In this document: positions 51,711 through 62,416 of the stretch, in pieces | Position numbering within the stretch: the stretch's first letter is position 1 | Layout: every line of letters starts with the position of its first letter | Assembly: GCF_010587385.1 (NCBI RefSeq) | Contig: NZ_CP047476.1 | Coordinates: 310,001 to 374,000, forward strand | From: Vibrio astriarenae | GTDB lineage: Bacteria; Pseudomonadota; Gammaproteobacteria; Enterobacterales; Vibrionaceae | Length of the DNA stretch: 64,000 nucleotides | Direction of reading: 5' to 3' | Made by a program: the position numbers and the translations under genes | Notes under the pieces: model-generated | Database searches by the model: none | Told to the model about the DNA's origin: nothing | Seen by the model: the letters and a program-made list of their open reading frames with translations, nothing else

Positions 51711-54191
51711 ATGTCTTTCTTAAGTCGTTGGTTTGACAATATTTCGATTGAGAAGAAGATACTCGCCTGTTTTTCCATTCCCTTGCTACTACTCATCCTT
51801 GTATCTGTGTCGGTACATCATAATACACGCTCGATGGTAGAGGACAGCGATTGGGTCGCCCACACCCATAAAGCGATCGCGAGAGCGCAAGAGCTATTGA
51901 GTCTAATCGTGGATAAAGAGACGGGAAAACGTGGTTTTCTGATTACGGGAGACGAAGTATTTTTAGAGCCCTTTAATAAGTCGCTTGTCTTGTGGGATGA
52001 GAAGATGGCGGCTTTATCTTACCAGGTGAGTGATAACCCTCCTCAGGTTGAAAGATTAAAAGTTATCGATGATTTACACAGTCGATGGCTTGTTGAAACG
52101 GGCTGGAACGAAATCGAACTCAGACGCTCGGTTCGACAAGGTATAGAACCAATGAATAAAGTCATCGATTTAGTCAGAGAAATGAATGGTATGGCAATTG
52201 TTGATGAGATCCGTCAGCACATAGATACCTTTATTAAAATTGAAGAACAACTCATAGAGATACGCATTCAAAACTCTCGAGATTCTGCAAACAGAACAAC
52301 GTTAGTTCTTGTGATGGGGACTTTGTTCGCAGCGATAGTGTCTACAATCGTTGGCTTTTGGACATCTGGACGAGTGAAAAGAAGAGTTGGACTTCTCTTG
52401 AAGGCGACGAAAGAGGTGACGCTTGGAAATCTAACCAAAGGTTTAAACACTTTAAGCTCGAGCCATCATTTAAAAGGAAAAGATGAAATAGCGAGATTGA
52501 CTCTCGGCTTGAAAGAAATGGCCACAAGCTTAGTGCTGAGCGACAAAAACATGCGTGAGTACAATGAGAGGTTGCAGGAGGAAACGAAAAAAGCGGAAGC
52601 GGCTGCGGTGGCTAAATCAGACTTCCTTTCAACGATGAGTCATGAGATCCGCACTCCAATGAATGGTGTGATTGGGATGACCAACTTGTTGCTTGATACT
52701 AAGTTGGATGAGCAACAGCAGCGTATGACGGAAACCGCGAGAAATAGTGCAGAGTCCTTGCTGTCGATCATTAATGATATTTTGGACTTCTCAAAAATTG
52801 AAGCGGGAAAAATTGACCTTGAGATTATCGATTTTGATTTGGGTGAGCTCGTTGAGGACATAGGCGGCATGTTGTACTTTGCTGCAGAGCAAAAAGGCGT
52901 ACAGCTGATTTGCCCCGCAACACCCATTATGGCGCAGTGTTATCGAGGTGACCCGGGGCGGATTAGGCAGATTTTAAATAACCTGGTTAACAACGCAATA
53001 AAGTTTACCGAAAAAGGCGAGGTTGCTGTTTATGTTGATGTCGAAGAAAAAAATCACGACGATTCATTGCTACGTTTCCGAGTTAAGGATACTGGGATTG
53101 GCATAAGTGGTGAGCAACAGCGAAAACTCTTCTCACGTTTCTCTCAAGCGGATAGTTCCACCACACGTAAATATGGCGGAACAGGACTGGGGCTTGCCAT
53201 CAGTAAAAAGCTGACTGAGATGATGGGGGGCGAAATAGGTGTTTATAGTGAATCAGGCGAGGGGTCGACGTTCTGGTTTACGCTTCGGCTCGAGAACTCG
53301 GAACAGAACGCCATCGTACACCTGCCTAGCGGTGACCTACGAAATAAACGCGTTTTGGTAGTCGACGATATCGAAACGAATCGCAATTTAATGGCTCAAA
53401 TTCTGGAAAGGTGGAAGATTCCTCATAAGCTCGCATCGAGCGGCAAACAAGCTTTAGCAATGATGAGAGAGGCAGAACACAAGGGCAGTGCGTTCGATAT
53501 TGCGATTCTTGATTACCAAATGCCAGAGTTAGATGGGATTGAACTTTCTAAACAAATTCTGGCGGATAACCAACTCAAAACGACTCGCTTGGTCATGTTC
53601 TCATCGGTTGCTCAGCGAGGAGATGCAAAGATAATGCAAGCTGCAGGCTTTAGCGGTTATTTGACCAAACCAATGCAACAATCTGACTTAATGGGTGTGT
53701 TAGAGAAAGTATCGGGATTAACAGAAGACAGCCCGAAAGAGACTTTTGTGACGAAACATACGCCAAGTACAAAAACGCAGTTTAACGCACGTATCTTAGT
53801 GGTGGATGACGTCACCACGAACCAGATAGTGCTTCAATCTCTTCTTAAGAAACATGGAATTAGTGTTGATAAGGCCAAAAGTGGTGTTGAGGCACTGGCT
53901 GCTTTGCGAAGCCAGGCTGAGTACGATTTAGTGTTCATGGATTGCTTGATGCCAGAAATGGACGGTTATGAAGCAACTCAAGAAATACGCAACACTGATA
54001 ATGTAAATATTGATCACTCTATTCCAGTGATAGCAATGACCGCGAATGCGATGCAAGGCGATAGAGATAAGTGTATTGCGGCTGGTATGGATGACTACCT
54101 GACAAAACCAATTAACAAAAAAGCGCTAAGTGATGCTTTGGATAAGTGGCTATCGCATTTGTCTCAAGCTGAAGAAATTAATGAGAGCTAG
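51711..54191 (+). CDS. CHASE3 hybrid sensor histidine kinase with two receivers
   Basis: The 826-residue protein has TM1 ~17-36, a periplasmic CHASE3 sensor ([19 protein letters not shown], ~70-90), TM2 ~196-216 and a HAMP (~217-285). HisKA has H311 in [10 protein letters not shown], and HATPase has [10 protein letters not shown] and [14 protein letters not shown]1 ([23 protein letters not shown]) and REC2 ([23 protein letters not shown]) follow. The stimulus is unknown. No response regulator is adjacent, and the kinase has no HPt domain, so phosphorelay partners lie elsewhere. Confidence 0.94.
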   Translation: MSFLSRWFDNISIEKKILACFSIPLLLLILVSVSVHHNTRSMVEDSDWVAHTHKAIARAQELLSLIVDKETGKRGFLITGDEVFLEPFNKSLVLWDEKMAALSYQVSDNPPQVERLKVIDDLHSRWLVETGWNEIELRRSVRQGIEPMNKVIDLVREMNGMAIVDEIRQHIDTFIKIEEQLIEIRIQNSRDSANRTTLVLVMGTLFAAIVSTIVGFWTSGRVKRRVGLLLKATKEVTLGNLTKGLNTLSSSHHLKGKDEIARLTLGLKEMATSLVLSDKNMREYNERLQEETKKAEAAAVAKSDFLSTMSHEIRTPMNGVIGMTNLLLDTKLDEQQQRMTETARNSAESLLSIINDILDFSKIEAGKIDLEIIDFDLGELVEDIGGMLYFAAEQKGVQLICPATPIMAQCYRGDPGRIRQILNNLVNNAIKFTEKGEVAVYVDVEEKNHDDSLLRFRVKDTGIGISGEQQRKLFSRFSQADSSTTRKYGGTGLGLAISKKLTEMMGGEIGVYSESGEGSTFWFTLRLENSEQNAIVHLPSGDLRNKRVLVVDDIETNRNLMAQILERWKIPHKLASSGKQALAMMREAEHKGSAFDIAILDYQMPELDGIELSKQILADNQLKTTRLVMFSSVAQRGDAKIMQAAGFSGYLTKPMQQSDLMGVLEKVSGLTEDSPKETFVTKHTPSTKTQFNARILVVDDVTTNQIVLQSLLKKHGISVDKAKSGVEALAALRSQAEYDLVFMDCLMPEMDGYEATQEIRNTDNVNIDHSIPVIAMTANAMQGDRDKCIAAGMDDYLTKPINKKALSDALDKWLSHLSQAEEINES

Positions 54192-54289
54192 TAGGTATTA
54201 CTTTGAACTGAATCGCGGCTCAGATTTCTCTTTAGTTACCCTTTGCTTTGCCCTATGTAAATTAGAGAAGAGCATAGGGAGAGAGAAAA

Positions 54290-54688
54290 ATGATTTTAAA
54301 GAGAATTGAACAAGTGTTGGATCTCAACAGCTTGTCTTATGAAGCAGGTATAAATGTCATCTACATTAAGCTCGGTGGTGGTGCAAATAACGTCAAAATT
54401 CAATATCAGCATTCCGATAATACTTTTCGAACATCACACGGTTTTTGGAATCAAGTGATGGTGTCCTTGTTTACGATCAGCGCCTTTATGATAATTAGTC
54501 ACGCGATACCAGGTTGGAACTACTCTTGGTTGATTTTGATACTTGCTGTGAATTTCTTGAGCGCGATGGTGATACAAATTATCACTGAAATTCGGTTATT
54601 AGATTTGAGGGCGCAGCTCAGAGAAGTTGGTATATACCTGACTCCTGCGAGTCAGTTTGAGTTTCGGAAGAGCAAAGTTGGACAGTGA
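54290..54688 (+). CDS. Hypothetical protein with two membrane spans
   Basis: The 132-residue protein has a soluble N-terminus (LDLNSLSYEAGINVIYIKLGG), then two membrane segments at ~63-77 (VMVSLFTISAFMIIS) and ~83-101 (SWLILILAVNFLSAMVIQI). A charged C-terminus (EIRLLDLRAQLREVG) follows. GGGAGAG precedes the ATG. It is a single gene 98 bp after the hybrid kinase. No family is recognised. Confidence 0.6.
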   Translation: MILKRIEQVLDLNSLSYEAGINVIYIKLGGGANNVKIQYQHSDNTFRTSHGFWNQVMVSLFTISAFMIISHAIPGWNYSWLILILAVNFLSAMVIQIITEIRLLDLRAQLREVGIYLTPASQFEFRKSKVGQ

Positions 54689-54722
54689 AGTGTGTTCATT
54701 GGTGGAGTCGACCACCTAATGG

Positions 54723-54753
54723 TGAGGCATAAACGCCAGAGGATTATGCCTCA
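54723..54753. terminator. Hairpin between convergent genes
   Basis: TGAGGCATAA and TTATGCCTCA form a perfect 10-bp stem around an 11-base loop. Neither side has a clear T-run, so it is a likely but unproved terminator; GGTGGAGTCGACCACC lies a little upstream. Confidence 0.55.
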
Positions 54754-54785
54754 GTTCGATAATGGGTTGAAATAGCGCGTTAAAT

Positions 54786-54986
54786 TTACGCAGCATACTT
54801 CGACAACTCGTGTGGGTAAACACGCATGCCGCTCAGTGTATTTTCGTACACAGACAATTCGTTGATGTATGACCAAGCCGTAATGTCTGTCCCCGTTTGT
54901 GCTGCAAGACGCATAATCATATTGTCGATATCACGACCAGCATAGTCTTTCTGTGGCACGAAGAGTTGTTTGATTACTGTTAACAT
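54786..54986 (-). CDS. Small hypothetical protein
   Basis: The 66-residue protein has a strong AAGGAG ribosome site 7 bases before the ATG, which makes it a real gene. It contains IDNMIMRLAAQTGTDITAWSY and ends RVYPHELSKYAA. It is helical, charged and has no signal peptide. I do not recognise the family. It is divergent from the protease gene 445 bp away. Confidence 0.6.
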   Translation of the reverse strand: MLTVIKQLFVPQKDYAGRDIDNMIMRLAAQTGTDITAWSYINELSVYENTLSGMRVYPHELSKYAA

Positions 54987-55431
54987 AGTAAAGCTCCTTT
55001 TTGTAATTAACTTTCAAATCTGTATGTTAGAAACAATAGACTAAAATCATTTTGTGATCAAGGTTTGGTTTTACGTGTCATTAAATGTTCATGGATAGTC
55101 TTTTATTTGTAGCCAAATGACGAATGGTTACAGTTTAGTACGGGACAGCTCGAGTTTCTTTAATCATTTGTTGTGAATTTTGAATCGTGACTAAAAGCTG
55201 AATGTGCCGGTACTGGTGATGTTAGGCGATGTCTCTTTTTGAATAAGTCGCAATTTAGAAGCACATAGAAAGTTGCAGGTATCCCTCGCTTTTCTAAACT
55301 TTAGCGCTAAAAGCAGTCGGTCTCATAGCAACATGAGTCATTACAATAATTATGACTGCCGTGTAGTAGCGATAGTCAGTCGGCCTCTTAAAACAAAGTT
55401 ATTTATACCGAAACAGCTTAGGAGAGCGACC
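54987..55431. other. Intergenic region before protease gene
   Basis: This 445-bp gap has no gene I can support. The frame of the protease extends into it, but the ribosome site and signal peptide both place the start at 55432. No clear operator or hairpin was seen. Confidence 0.5.
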
Positions 55432-57486
55432 ATGTATCTACGGGACTTTGGAGTCGTTAAGTTCGTCTTATTGTGTTTGATGATTAATTCTGGAAGTGCT
55501 TTGGCTGCGAAGCATAATAATGAACAAGTACGTCCAGGAACCGTGCTGTACAAGTTAGTTGAGGGGGCTGAGCCGAATCAAGTTCGGGGCCTTAATGCCA
55601 TACTAAGAGGGCAAGGTTTGGTAAGCCAAGTCGTATTGGATGGTTCACAAATTGCCATTGCAACCTTTGACCATAAGGGTAGAGAAAAGGCAATAGCGAA
55701 TATTTTGAAAAACAGTGGTTATGTTGAGTTTGCAGAGCCTGATGTGGCCGTTGTACCGACCATTTCTCCCAATGATACTTATTTCGATAACCAATGGCAT
55801 CACACTGCGGTGAACAGTCAACAAGCCTGGGAGGTGACAACGGGCAGTTCTTCAGTATTGGTCGGTGTGTGTGATACTGGGTTTGATGTTGAACATCCAG
55901 ACCTCAAAGATAATCTAAGGATCGATCTTGCTTATAATGCAGAGGACGACAATACCAATATCTTCGATGCCGATGGGCATGGTACTGGCTCTGCAGGGAC
56001 ACTAGGTGCATTAGGTAATAATGGAATAGGTGTGGCAGGGGCAAACTGGAATGTCGACATAATTCCTGTGAGGATTGCAATCAGTGACGAAAACAGCTCT
56101 GCTTACATTTCAACAATGGCAAAATGCATAGAATATGCAGCTGACAACGGCGCTCGTATTGTCAACCTGAGCTATGGGGGTATTCAATATGCAACGATTG
56201 ATGCGGCTGCAAAATATTTGCGAGCTCGAAATGGCTTACTGTTTATGTCCGCAGGTAATGATGGCCAAGAGTTTGCTTCATACCCTGATTATGAAAGTTT
56301 CGTAGGTGTTGCAGCAACGGATCAGAATGATGAAAAAGCGAGCTTTTCAAATTGGGGTACTTTCGTCGATATTACAGCGCCAGGAGTGAGTATCGCAACG
56401 ACATACCCAGACAACCGTTATGTGTACTACAGCGGTACGTCATTTTCGTCACCTTTGACGGCTGGTATTGCTGCCCTCATGGTTGCTGCTAATCCAGAAA
56501 TCACTCCGAAACAAATTGAACAAGGGTTGTTTTCAACTGTTACTGATCTAGGCGCTTCTGGAGATGATGTTGTATTTGGGCACGGTTTAGTTAATGCGTT
56601 AGCCGCAGTGAACTATGCAAGTAACTTAAATAGCTACAGTGCTCCGCAGTCAACAATTACAATCGATAACTTTAAGTCGGAATATAATTTAGATGAGTTG
56701 ATTCATTTTAATGGCAGTACTTCGTCTGATGCAGATGGCACAATACAAACCTATTCTTGGGACTTTGGTAATGGAGAAACTGGCGAAGGCAGCACATTCT
56801 CGTATAGTTATGCTTCTGCGGGTACTTATACGGTTACTCTGACTGTCCAAGATGACGATGGATTGAGTGACTCTACGACAACAGAGGTGGTCGTTGTTGA
56901 TTCAACTGTTCTCGTAGCGCCATCGGGATTGATAGGCGACGTGACAGGGCCTAATGTCAAATTAACATGGCAAGATAATAGTTCGAATGAAAATGGCTTT
57001 TTGGTTGAGCGTGGCGTAAAACGACGTGGCCGTATCAATTTTGAAGAGTTAGAAATTGTACCGGCTGGTGAAACCACTTTTACCGACACTGTTGCATCAC
57101 CCGGAGAGTATCGCTATCGCGTAAGTGCTGTGAATGCGTCTGGTTCAGCAACCTCTGACACTATCGTCGTGTCGGTTACAGACACCGAGCCTTCACCTCA
57201 ACCTGGTACGTTGCCATCACCAAGTAATTTATCAGGTACATTGTCTAACAATGTCGTAATGCTATCTTGGAATGATAATTCAGAGGGTGAGTTGGGCTTT
57301 ATTGTTGAACGAGGCCGGAAAGAGAAAGGGACTGTCAATTTTTATGAAGTGTTTAGAACACAAGATGCAAATTATACCGATAATATCAGTGATCTTGATG
57401 GCGGCAATTATGGTTATCGAGTGAAGGCGTATAATGATGCTGGAGAGTCGGGTTACAGCAATACAATGGAATTTCGTAAAAAGTAG
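55432..57486 (+). CDS. Secreted subtilisin-like (S8) serine protease with PKD and Fn3-like repeats
   Basis: The start at 55432 follows TTAGGAGAG (55419-55427) and begins a signal peptide (VVKFVLLCLMINSGSALA). The 684-residue protein has a propeptide (~26-110), then the S8 domain with D148 (VCDTGFDVEHPDL), H183 (DGHGTGSAGT) and S337 (SGTSFSSPLTAG). A PKD domain follows (FNGSTSSDADGTIQTYSWDF, YTVTLTVQDDDG), then two Fn3-like repeats, each with a basic patch (ERGVKRRGRINF and ERGRKEKGTVNF). It is exported and likely degrades extracellular protein; no sorting signal is seen. Confidence 0.94.
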   Translation: MYLRDFGVVKFVLLCLMINSGSALAAKHNNEQVRPGTVLYKLVEGAEPNQVRGLNAILRGQGLVSQVVLDGSQIAIATFDHKGREKAIANILKNSGYVEFAEPDVAVVPTISPNDTYFDNQWHHTAVNSQQAWEVTTGSSSVLVGVCDTGFDVEHPDLKDNLRIDLAYNAEDDNTNIFDADGHGTGSAGTLGALGNNGIGVAGANWNVDIIPVRIAISDENSSAYISTMAKCIEYAADNGARIVNLSYGGIQYATIDAAAKYLRARNGLLFMSAGNDGQEFASYPDYESFVGVAATDQNDEKASFSNWGTFVDITAPGVSIATTYPDNRYVYYSGTSFSSPLTAGIAALMVAANPEITPKQIEQGLFSTVTDLGASGDDVVFGHGLVNALAAVNYASNLNSYSAPQSTITIDNFKSEYNLDELIHFNGSTSSDADGTIQTYSWDFGNGETGEGSTFSYSYASAGTYTVTLTVQDDDGLSDSTTTEVVVVDSTVLVAPSGLIGDVTGPNVKLTWQDNSSNENGFLVERGVKRRGRINFEELEIVPAGETTFTDTVASPGEYRYRVSAVNASGSATSDTIVVSVTDTEPSPQPGTLPSPSNLSGTLSNNVVMLSWNDNSEGELGFIVERGRKEKGTVNFYEVFRTQDANYTDNISDLDGGNYGYRVKAYNDAGESGYSNTMEFRKK

Positions 57487-57524
57487 TCGTTAGTAAATAA
57501 GCATTAGTGAAGCGCCAAAACAAA

Positions 57525-57550
57525 ATAAAGGGATGAACACATCCCTTTAT
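57525..57550. terminator. Bidirectional terminator after protease gene
   Basis: ATAAAGGGATG and CATCCCTTTAT form a perfect 11-bp stem with loop AACA. It lies between the protease and the convergent yidA gene. Confidence 0.85.
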
Positions 57551-57562
57551 TATTTCACACTC

Positions 57563-58372
57563 TTAAGCGTTTAACACAAACTGCTCAATACATACCGCAA
57601 CACCGTGCTCGTCATTACTTACAGTGATGTGGTCAGCAATCTGCTTAGTCTCTTCCATCGCGTTTGACATAGCGATACCTAGACCAGCGTATTTCAACAT
57701 GTGGTGATCGTTTTCTGCATCACCCATGGTCATTACTTCTTCCTGTTTAATACCCAAGTGCTCAGCAATGGCAGCGACACCGATACCTTTATTTGCTGAA
57801 GGGTTTAGGAACTCTAAGAAGAACGGTGCACTTTGTACAACAGTGAACTCTTCGCGAAGCTTAGGATCAAGTTTTGAAATCGCTTCCGTCAATGCTGCTG
57901 GCTCGGCAACGATCATCGCTTTAATAATAGGGTGATCATCTGAAAGTGATTCAAAGTTCATCTCAGTGATATCAAGACCATTAATGTTCGCCTCGATATC
58001 CGTGTATGGGTTGTGCTCGGTGGTAATCAGACCATGTTCGGTGCTGAATGCGTGAACATAAACGCCTAACTCTTTTGCAAGACGCGCAACGCGTTTTGCA
58101 TCTTTGCCAGTGATGGTTTGCTGGTGAATGATTTCACCTGTCGCAATGTTCTGCACCATTGAGCCGTTGTAGCAAAGGATGAAATCTTTGTCAGAATTAA
58201 TGTTCAGAAGCTCAAGCTTGTCGAGCATGCCTTGCATCGGGCGGCCTGAGGCAAGAACGACCGTCACGCCAGCGGCACGCGCTTTTGCAATCGCATCTTG
58301 GTTTTGTTGAGAGATGGCTTTGTCGCTACCCAGTAGCGTGCCATCCAAGTCTAGGGCAATGAGTTTGTACAT
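57563..58372 (-). CDS. yidA: Cof-type HAD-IIB sugar phosphatase
   Basis: The 269-residue protein has HAD motif I (LIALDLDGTLL, the catalytic Asp pair), motif II (VLASGRP), the Lys in SANKGIGVAAIAEHLG and motif III (MTMGDAENDHHML). Length and segments such as SAPFFLEFLNPSANKG match E. coli YidA, which removes phosphate from hexose phosphates and related compounds. It is on the same strand as the isomerase and galM, but a terminator lies between, so it is a separate transcript. Confidence 0.9.
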   Translation of the reverse strand: MYKLIALDLDGTLLGSDKAISQQNQDAIAKARAAGVTVVLASGRPMQGMLDKLELLNINSDKDFILCYNGSMVQNIATGEIIHQQTITGKDAKRVARLAKELGVYVHAFSTEHGLITTEHNPYTDIEANINGLDITEMNFESLSDDHPIIKAMIVAEPAALTEAISKLDPKLREEFTVVQSAPFFLEFLNPSANKGIGVAAIAEHLGIKQEEVMTMGDAENDHHMLKYAGLGIAMSNAMEETKQIADHITVSNDEHGVAVCIEQFVLNA

Positions 58373-58484
58373 CTATACTTACCGAACTGAAAAATAAAAA
58401 GAATCAAAAACTGGTCAGCATTTTACCGCGATTTGTTCATTTCGGGTCAAATACTTTTATTAAGTTTTCATTCACCACTGAATA

Positions 58485-58530
58485 AAATAAAAAAGAGCCC
58501 CGAACTGGGCTATGTCAGTCCGAGGCTCTT
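58485..58530 (-). terminator. Terminator after fucose/arabinose isomerase gene
   Basis: On the minus strand an 11-base arm (58520-58530) pairs with 58493-58503 with mismatches and ends in CTCTTTTTT, downstream of the isomerase stop. Confidence 0.72.
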
Positions 58531-58559
58531 GTCCACACGTTATGTGTTTGGTTAAGGCA

Positions 58560-60050
58560 TTAGCCTAAGAAAGTACAAGGAATTTCGTTAGGGTAACGCT
58601 CTGAAGCAGGTTGGTTGTAATCAATCTCTTCAACACCCAGTAAGTTCAATACTTGATACAGAGTTTTGCCCACGTGACCAAAGGCAATACCCGCATGGTG
58701 AGGGTAGCGTTTTTGGATAAGGACGTGGCGGTAGAAACGCTTCATCTCAGGAATCGCAAATACCGCGATTGAACCGAATGACTCAGGGTCGATGTCAAGA
58801 ATGTTGCCTTGTGCAACGTAAGAACGAAGCTTGGTATCAGCCGTTGATTGTAGACGGAATAGGGTAACGTCTCCTGGCTTGATTTGGCCTTCTAGCGTAC
58901 CGCGTGTGATGTTTGGCTCTTCGGTTGGTTCTAATAGGCTGTGCATGATTTTTTGGAACCGCAGCTGTGAGTTCTTCATACAGCTTGAAGCCGTATTACC
59001 ACAGTGGAAGCCCATGAACAGGTCTTTCTCTGTGTAGTCTCCCATGATCTCTTGATTCGCTTCAACCATGTCTTTTGGCACCGTGTTATTGATGTCAAGC
59101 AGTGTAGCTGGGTGATTGGTCGCACAAGTGATCATGTACTCAGACAGCGCACCATAGATGTCAACTTCACAAGCGACTGGAATGCCGCGTTCAGCTAGGC
59201 GAGCGTTTACATAACAAGGCACGAAACCGAAGAACTTCTGGAATGATGGCCAGCACTTATTGGCGAAAATACCGAACGTAGAGCCACCAAGGTTGTTCTT
59301 ATGGAAATCAAGTAGAGCCGCTTCGTATTGAGCCAGCTTAGGCAGTAGATCTGGGTATGGGTTGTTGTCACCCAACTCTTTTTCCATGTCCGCGATGATG
59401 GCTGGAATATCTTCATGACCTTCTGCTTCAAGGTACATGTCGTACAGGTCTAGCTCACTGTTTTCCATGATTTCAACACCAAGGTCGAACAGGGCTTTGA
59501 TTGGTGCGTTACAAGCGACAAAGTCTTGTGGGCGAGGGCCAAAACTAAAAATTTTAAGACCTTTAAGACCCAAAATAGTGCGAGCGACTGGGACGAAGTC
59601 ATCAATCATGTCAGCAACTTCAGTAGGTGTGCCCACTGGGTACTCAGGGATATGTGGACGAATGTTGCGTAAACCCGCGCTGTATGAAGCGTTCAGCATT
59701 CCACAGTATGCATCACCGCGTTGATCTGCGAGACATGATGTTGACTCTTCCGCTGCCGAAACAAACATAACAGGGCCATCAAAGCGCTGTGCCATCTGTG
59801 ATAGCGGGCCTTCAGGTCCAAAGTTACCAAGATAAATAACCAGTGAATTAAGCTGCTTAGCCGTCGCCTCTTCTAGTGCTTTCACCATATCGTTTTCATT
59901 TTCGATGATGGTTTCTAGCTCAATAATTTCGATATCTTTTTCAGTACACGCTGAAACCACCGCCTGACGGCGTTGCTGTGACAGTGATAGTGGGAAACAG
60001 TCACGGCTCACCGCTACGATACCCATTTTAACTTGTGGAATATTAATCAT
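58560..60050 (-). CDS. L-fucose/L-arabinose isomerase family protein
   Basis: The 496-residue protein belongs to the fucose/arabinose isomerase fold: SLVIYLGNFGPEGPLSQM, LKGLKIFSFGPRPQDF, a LLDINNTVPKDM segment, FMGFHCGNTASSC, and the GIAFGHVGKTLYQVL end. These enzymes interconvert aldoses and ketoses using Mn2+. The length is close to arabinose isomerase and shorter than E. coli FucI (591). It lies 92 bp after galM on the same strand; the sugar is not known. Confidence 0.85.
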   Translation of the reverse strand: MINIPQVKMGIVAVSRDCFPLSLSQQRRQAVVSACTEKDIEIIELETIIENENDMVKALEEATAKQLNSLVIYLGNFGPEGPLSQMAQRFDGPVMFVSAAEESTSCLADQRGDAYCGMLNASYSAGLRNIRPHIPEYPVGTPTEVADMIDDFVPVARTILGLKGLKIFSFGPRPQDFVACNAPIKALFDLGVEIMENSELDLYDMYLEAEGHEDIPAIIADMEKELGDNNPYPDLLPKLAQYEAALLDFHKNNLGGSTFGIFANKCWPSFQKFFGFVPCYVNARLAERGIPVACEVDIYGALSEYMITCATNHPATLLDINNTVPKDMVEANQEIMGDYTEKDLFMGFHCGNTASSCMKNSQLRFQKIMHSLLEPTEEPNITRGTLEGQIKPGDVTLFRLQSTADTKLRSYVAQGNILDIDPESFGSIAVFAIPEMKRFYRHVLIQKRYPHHAGIAFGHVGKTLYQVLNLLGVEEIDYNQPASERYPNEIPCTFLG

Positions 60051-60142
60051 AGTATTGCTCTCAGTATTAGATGCCGCTACATAACGTCTGCTTAAGGCTT
60101 GTAGCGACGGATTGTTTATAGGCGAGATGAAAGGGCTCGCTG

Positions 60143-61180
60143 TTATTTTGAAATTTGGTAACTCACGCGGTGACGATACTGCTCGCCAGCTTCATACATA
60201 CAGGTTGCTGCGTGACTCATGTTGACTTGGTCTGGGTAGCATTGGGTTTCGAGACAGAAACCTGATCGTTTGCCGAGTACTTTTCCGTTATGGCCGATTT
60301 CGTTTTCGATGAAATTACCGGTGTAGAACTGCATGCCGATTTGATCACTGTAAACCGACAAGGTTAAGCCTGAGTCTGGGTCAGTGACGGATGCATTTTT
60401 AATGATCGGTTGGTCTGCATCGACACCATCAAAACACCAGCAGTGGTCATAGCCACCCGCCATAGATAATTGTTGGAAGTCTGAATCGATAGATTGACCA
60501 ATCGCGACAGGTGCTCTGAGATCCAATGGAGTAGCTGCGACTGAGCGTACTTCTCGCGGAATCGCCTTGCTATCGACGTGTAGGTATTTGTCGGAATGAA
60601 TTTGTGCAATATGGTCAAGAACGTTATCGGCATCACCAAGATTGAAGTACGAGTGTTGCGTCATGTTTAGAGGCACTGTTGCATCAGGAATCGCAGAGTA
60701 CTCAATATTGAGGTGGTCGCTGTCTGTCAGCTCATACACAACCTTAAACTGAATATTCGCAGGGTAGCCCGCTTCTTCTGCCTTCATCGCAACAGAAAGT
60801 ACGATTCTATTATCGAACGCCTGTTCAACAGCCCAACGTTTTGCACCAATGTTGGCAGAAGCACCATGAAGGTGGTTGTCGCCTTCATTATTTTCTAAGT
60901 GAACAATTTGCCCTTGGTATTCATAACACCCATTAGCAATGCGATTTGCCCAAGGGCCAACCACACAACCAAAAAACACACGGCCTTCAATGTATTGCTC
61001 TGGTGTGTCATAGCCCAAAACGATATTTCGGCGCTGCTCGTGTTTGTCTGTGGTAAAGAAGTTAACGATGATGGCACCGAGATCTGAGATATCTACCTGA
61101 GTACCATTTCGGTTGGTGAGCGAATAGAGCGAGTATTCACCCCAAACTTTTGGTTTTAATGCTTCTTGTTGTGCCAACAT
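60143..61180 (-). CDS. galM: Aldose 1-epimerase (galactose mutarotase)
   Basis: The 345-residue protein has the GalM signatures: GCVVGPWANRIANG, the catalytic His in NHLHG, MTQHSYFNLGD with the second His, and the catalytic Glu near the C-terminus (SGFCLETQCYPDQVNM). It interconverts alpha and beta anomers of galactose or glucose. It is divergent from an outer-membrane protein gene and upstream of the isomerase gene, so a sugar-uptake and catabolism block is likely. Confidence 0.93.
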   Translation of the reverse strand: MLAQQEALKPKVWGEYSLYSLTNRNGTQVDISDLGAIIVNFFTTDKHEQRRNIVLGYDTPEQYIEGRVFFGCVVGPWANRIANGCYEYQGQIVHLENNEGDNHLHGASANIGAKRWAVEQAFDNRIVLSVAMKAEEAGYPANIQFKVVYELTDSDHLNIEYSAIPDATVPLNMTQHSYFNLGDADNVLDHIAQIHSDKYLHVDSKAIPREVRSVAATPLDLRAPVAIGQSIDSDFQQLSMAGGYDHCWCFDGVDADQPIIKNASVTDPDSGLTLSVYSDQIGMQFYTGNFIENEIGHNGKVLGKRSGFCLETQCYPDQVNMSHAATCMYEAGEQYRHRVSYQISK

Positions 61181-61576
61181 AATAATCCCTCGCTTTAGTT
61201 AAGGCTATTTTGGCTTGGAGCAGCTCGTAGGCGCTATTACGTTTCTTGAGTAACGTTTTCACAAAAATCACTATGTTGATAGGGGTCATATAAATTCCGC
61301 TGATATCACCAATTTTTACGAAATAGCGTCAATTGAAAGACAAAAAACAGAATATTCATCACTCGTTACGTTATCTGTTTTCCCGATGTGAACGGTGTTG
61401 TTGTCTAAATTCGTTAATTAATTTGTTCGGTGAATGTTATCTTATGAAATGCGTAATTTGATATTTCATCTATATCAGTTATGACATTGTTGAGCAATCC
61501 ATCAGTTTACATAATTCAGTCTCTAAAAAGTTCTCCAGTAATACGGACGTTGCTGAACATCAAGGTGGAGACAATC
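61181..61576. other. Divergent promoter region of galM and outer-membrane protein
   Basis: This 396-bp AT-rich gap must hold both promoters. I see no gene, and no operator I would defend. GGTGGAGA (61564-61571) is the ribosome site of the outer-membrane protein gene. Confidence 0.5.
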
Positions 61577-62374
61577 ATGGAAATGAACAAAAGAATTATC
61601 GCTTTATCGGGTGTTGCAGCTTTAAGCTTCAATGCGGTTGCTGAAGAAGAACTACAAGATATGTCTGATCCGCTCGCGGTTTATACCCAAGCTGGTATTG
61701 GCTACACAGATAAAGGCCTAAACTTAAAAGTGGGTCAAGCCTACGACACGGGCAATCCAGATACGATGGGCATGCACGTTCTAGAGTTCAAAGGCATAAT
61801 GGGTGAAGACCTTGGCTGGAATGGTGACGCACGTCAGGGCAACGATAACAGCATAGATAGCTTCCGCTACCGTCATTTTGGTGTGGACTTGACTAATGGT
61901 CGTGGCTCACAGGTCGATGTGAATATGGCTTTCAAGACAGATAATGGTACACAAGGCACTGCTTCTTATAGCTTTATCCAAGCTCTACCTAAAATGGGGC
62001 CTGTAAACCTTTACCCTCTAGCGGGTGCGGGTGTGGCTTTTGGCGATACGTTTGACGCCGACCGTCCTGATGCTCAAGCACAAGACCGTTGGGATATTCA
62101 CGGTACGTTTTACGTCGTAGGTATGTACGGCAAAGTAGAGATTACCGACAAGATTTGGCTGAACTACAACCCAATGTACATGGGTACTATGTCAGGATCT
62201 TCAGCATACAAAGATAACGGCTTTGGCGTGGGCAACGACACTGTATTCGCTCACGAAGCGGCTATCTCATACCAAATCAACCCTCGCTCAAATATCCGAT
62301 ACTTTGCGAACTGGACGGAATATACAGATTTTTCCGACGGTGACCATCGCATAGAGTACAACTACCAATTTTAA
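61577..62374 (+). CDS. Outer-membrane beta-barrel protein, unknown family
   Basis: The start at 61577 follows GGTGGAGA; an alternative Met is at 61583. The 265-residue protein has a signal peptide (IIALSGVAALSFNAVA) and strand-rich segments: YTQAGIGYTDKGLNLKVG, FRYRHFGVDLTNG, IWLNYNPMYMGTMSG, and a C-terminal strand (HRIEYNYQF) with the aromatic end typical of barrels. The cargo is unknown; the divergent galM and isomerase suggest a sugar or oligosaccharide. It is followed by a perfect palindromic terminator. Confidence 0.78.
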   Translation: MEMNKRIIALSGVAALSFNAVAEEELQDMSDPLAVYTQAGIGYTDKGLNLKVGQAYDTGNPDTMGMHVLEFKGIMGEDLGWNGDARQGNDNSIDSFRYRHFGVDLTNGRGSQVDVNMAFKTDNGTQGTASYSFIQALPKMGPVNLYPLAGAGVAFGDTFDADRPDAQAQDRWDIHGTFYVVGMYGKVEITDKIWLNYNPMYMGTMSGSSAYKDNGFGVGNDTVFAHEAAISYQINPRSNIRYFANWTEYTDFSDGDHRIEYNYQF

Positions 62375-62389
62375 GTGTTGATATACAAG

Positions 62390-62416
62390 AGCGCCTGAGC
62401 TCAGGCGCTTTAGTTT
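62390..62416 (+). terminator. Terminator after outer-membrane protein gene
   Basis: AGCGCCTGAGCTCAGGCGCT is a perfect 20-bp palindrome, followed by TTAGTTT. The first of three consecutive hairpins. Confidence 0.75.

Noticed and set aside
55273..55431. 53-residue N-terminal extension of the protease
   Set aside because: The signal peptide and strong ribosome site both point to 55432.
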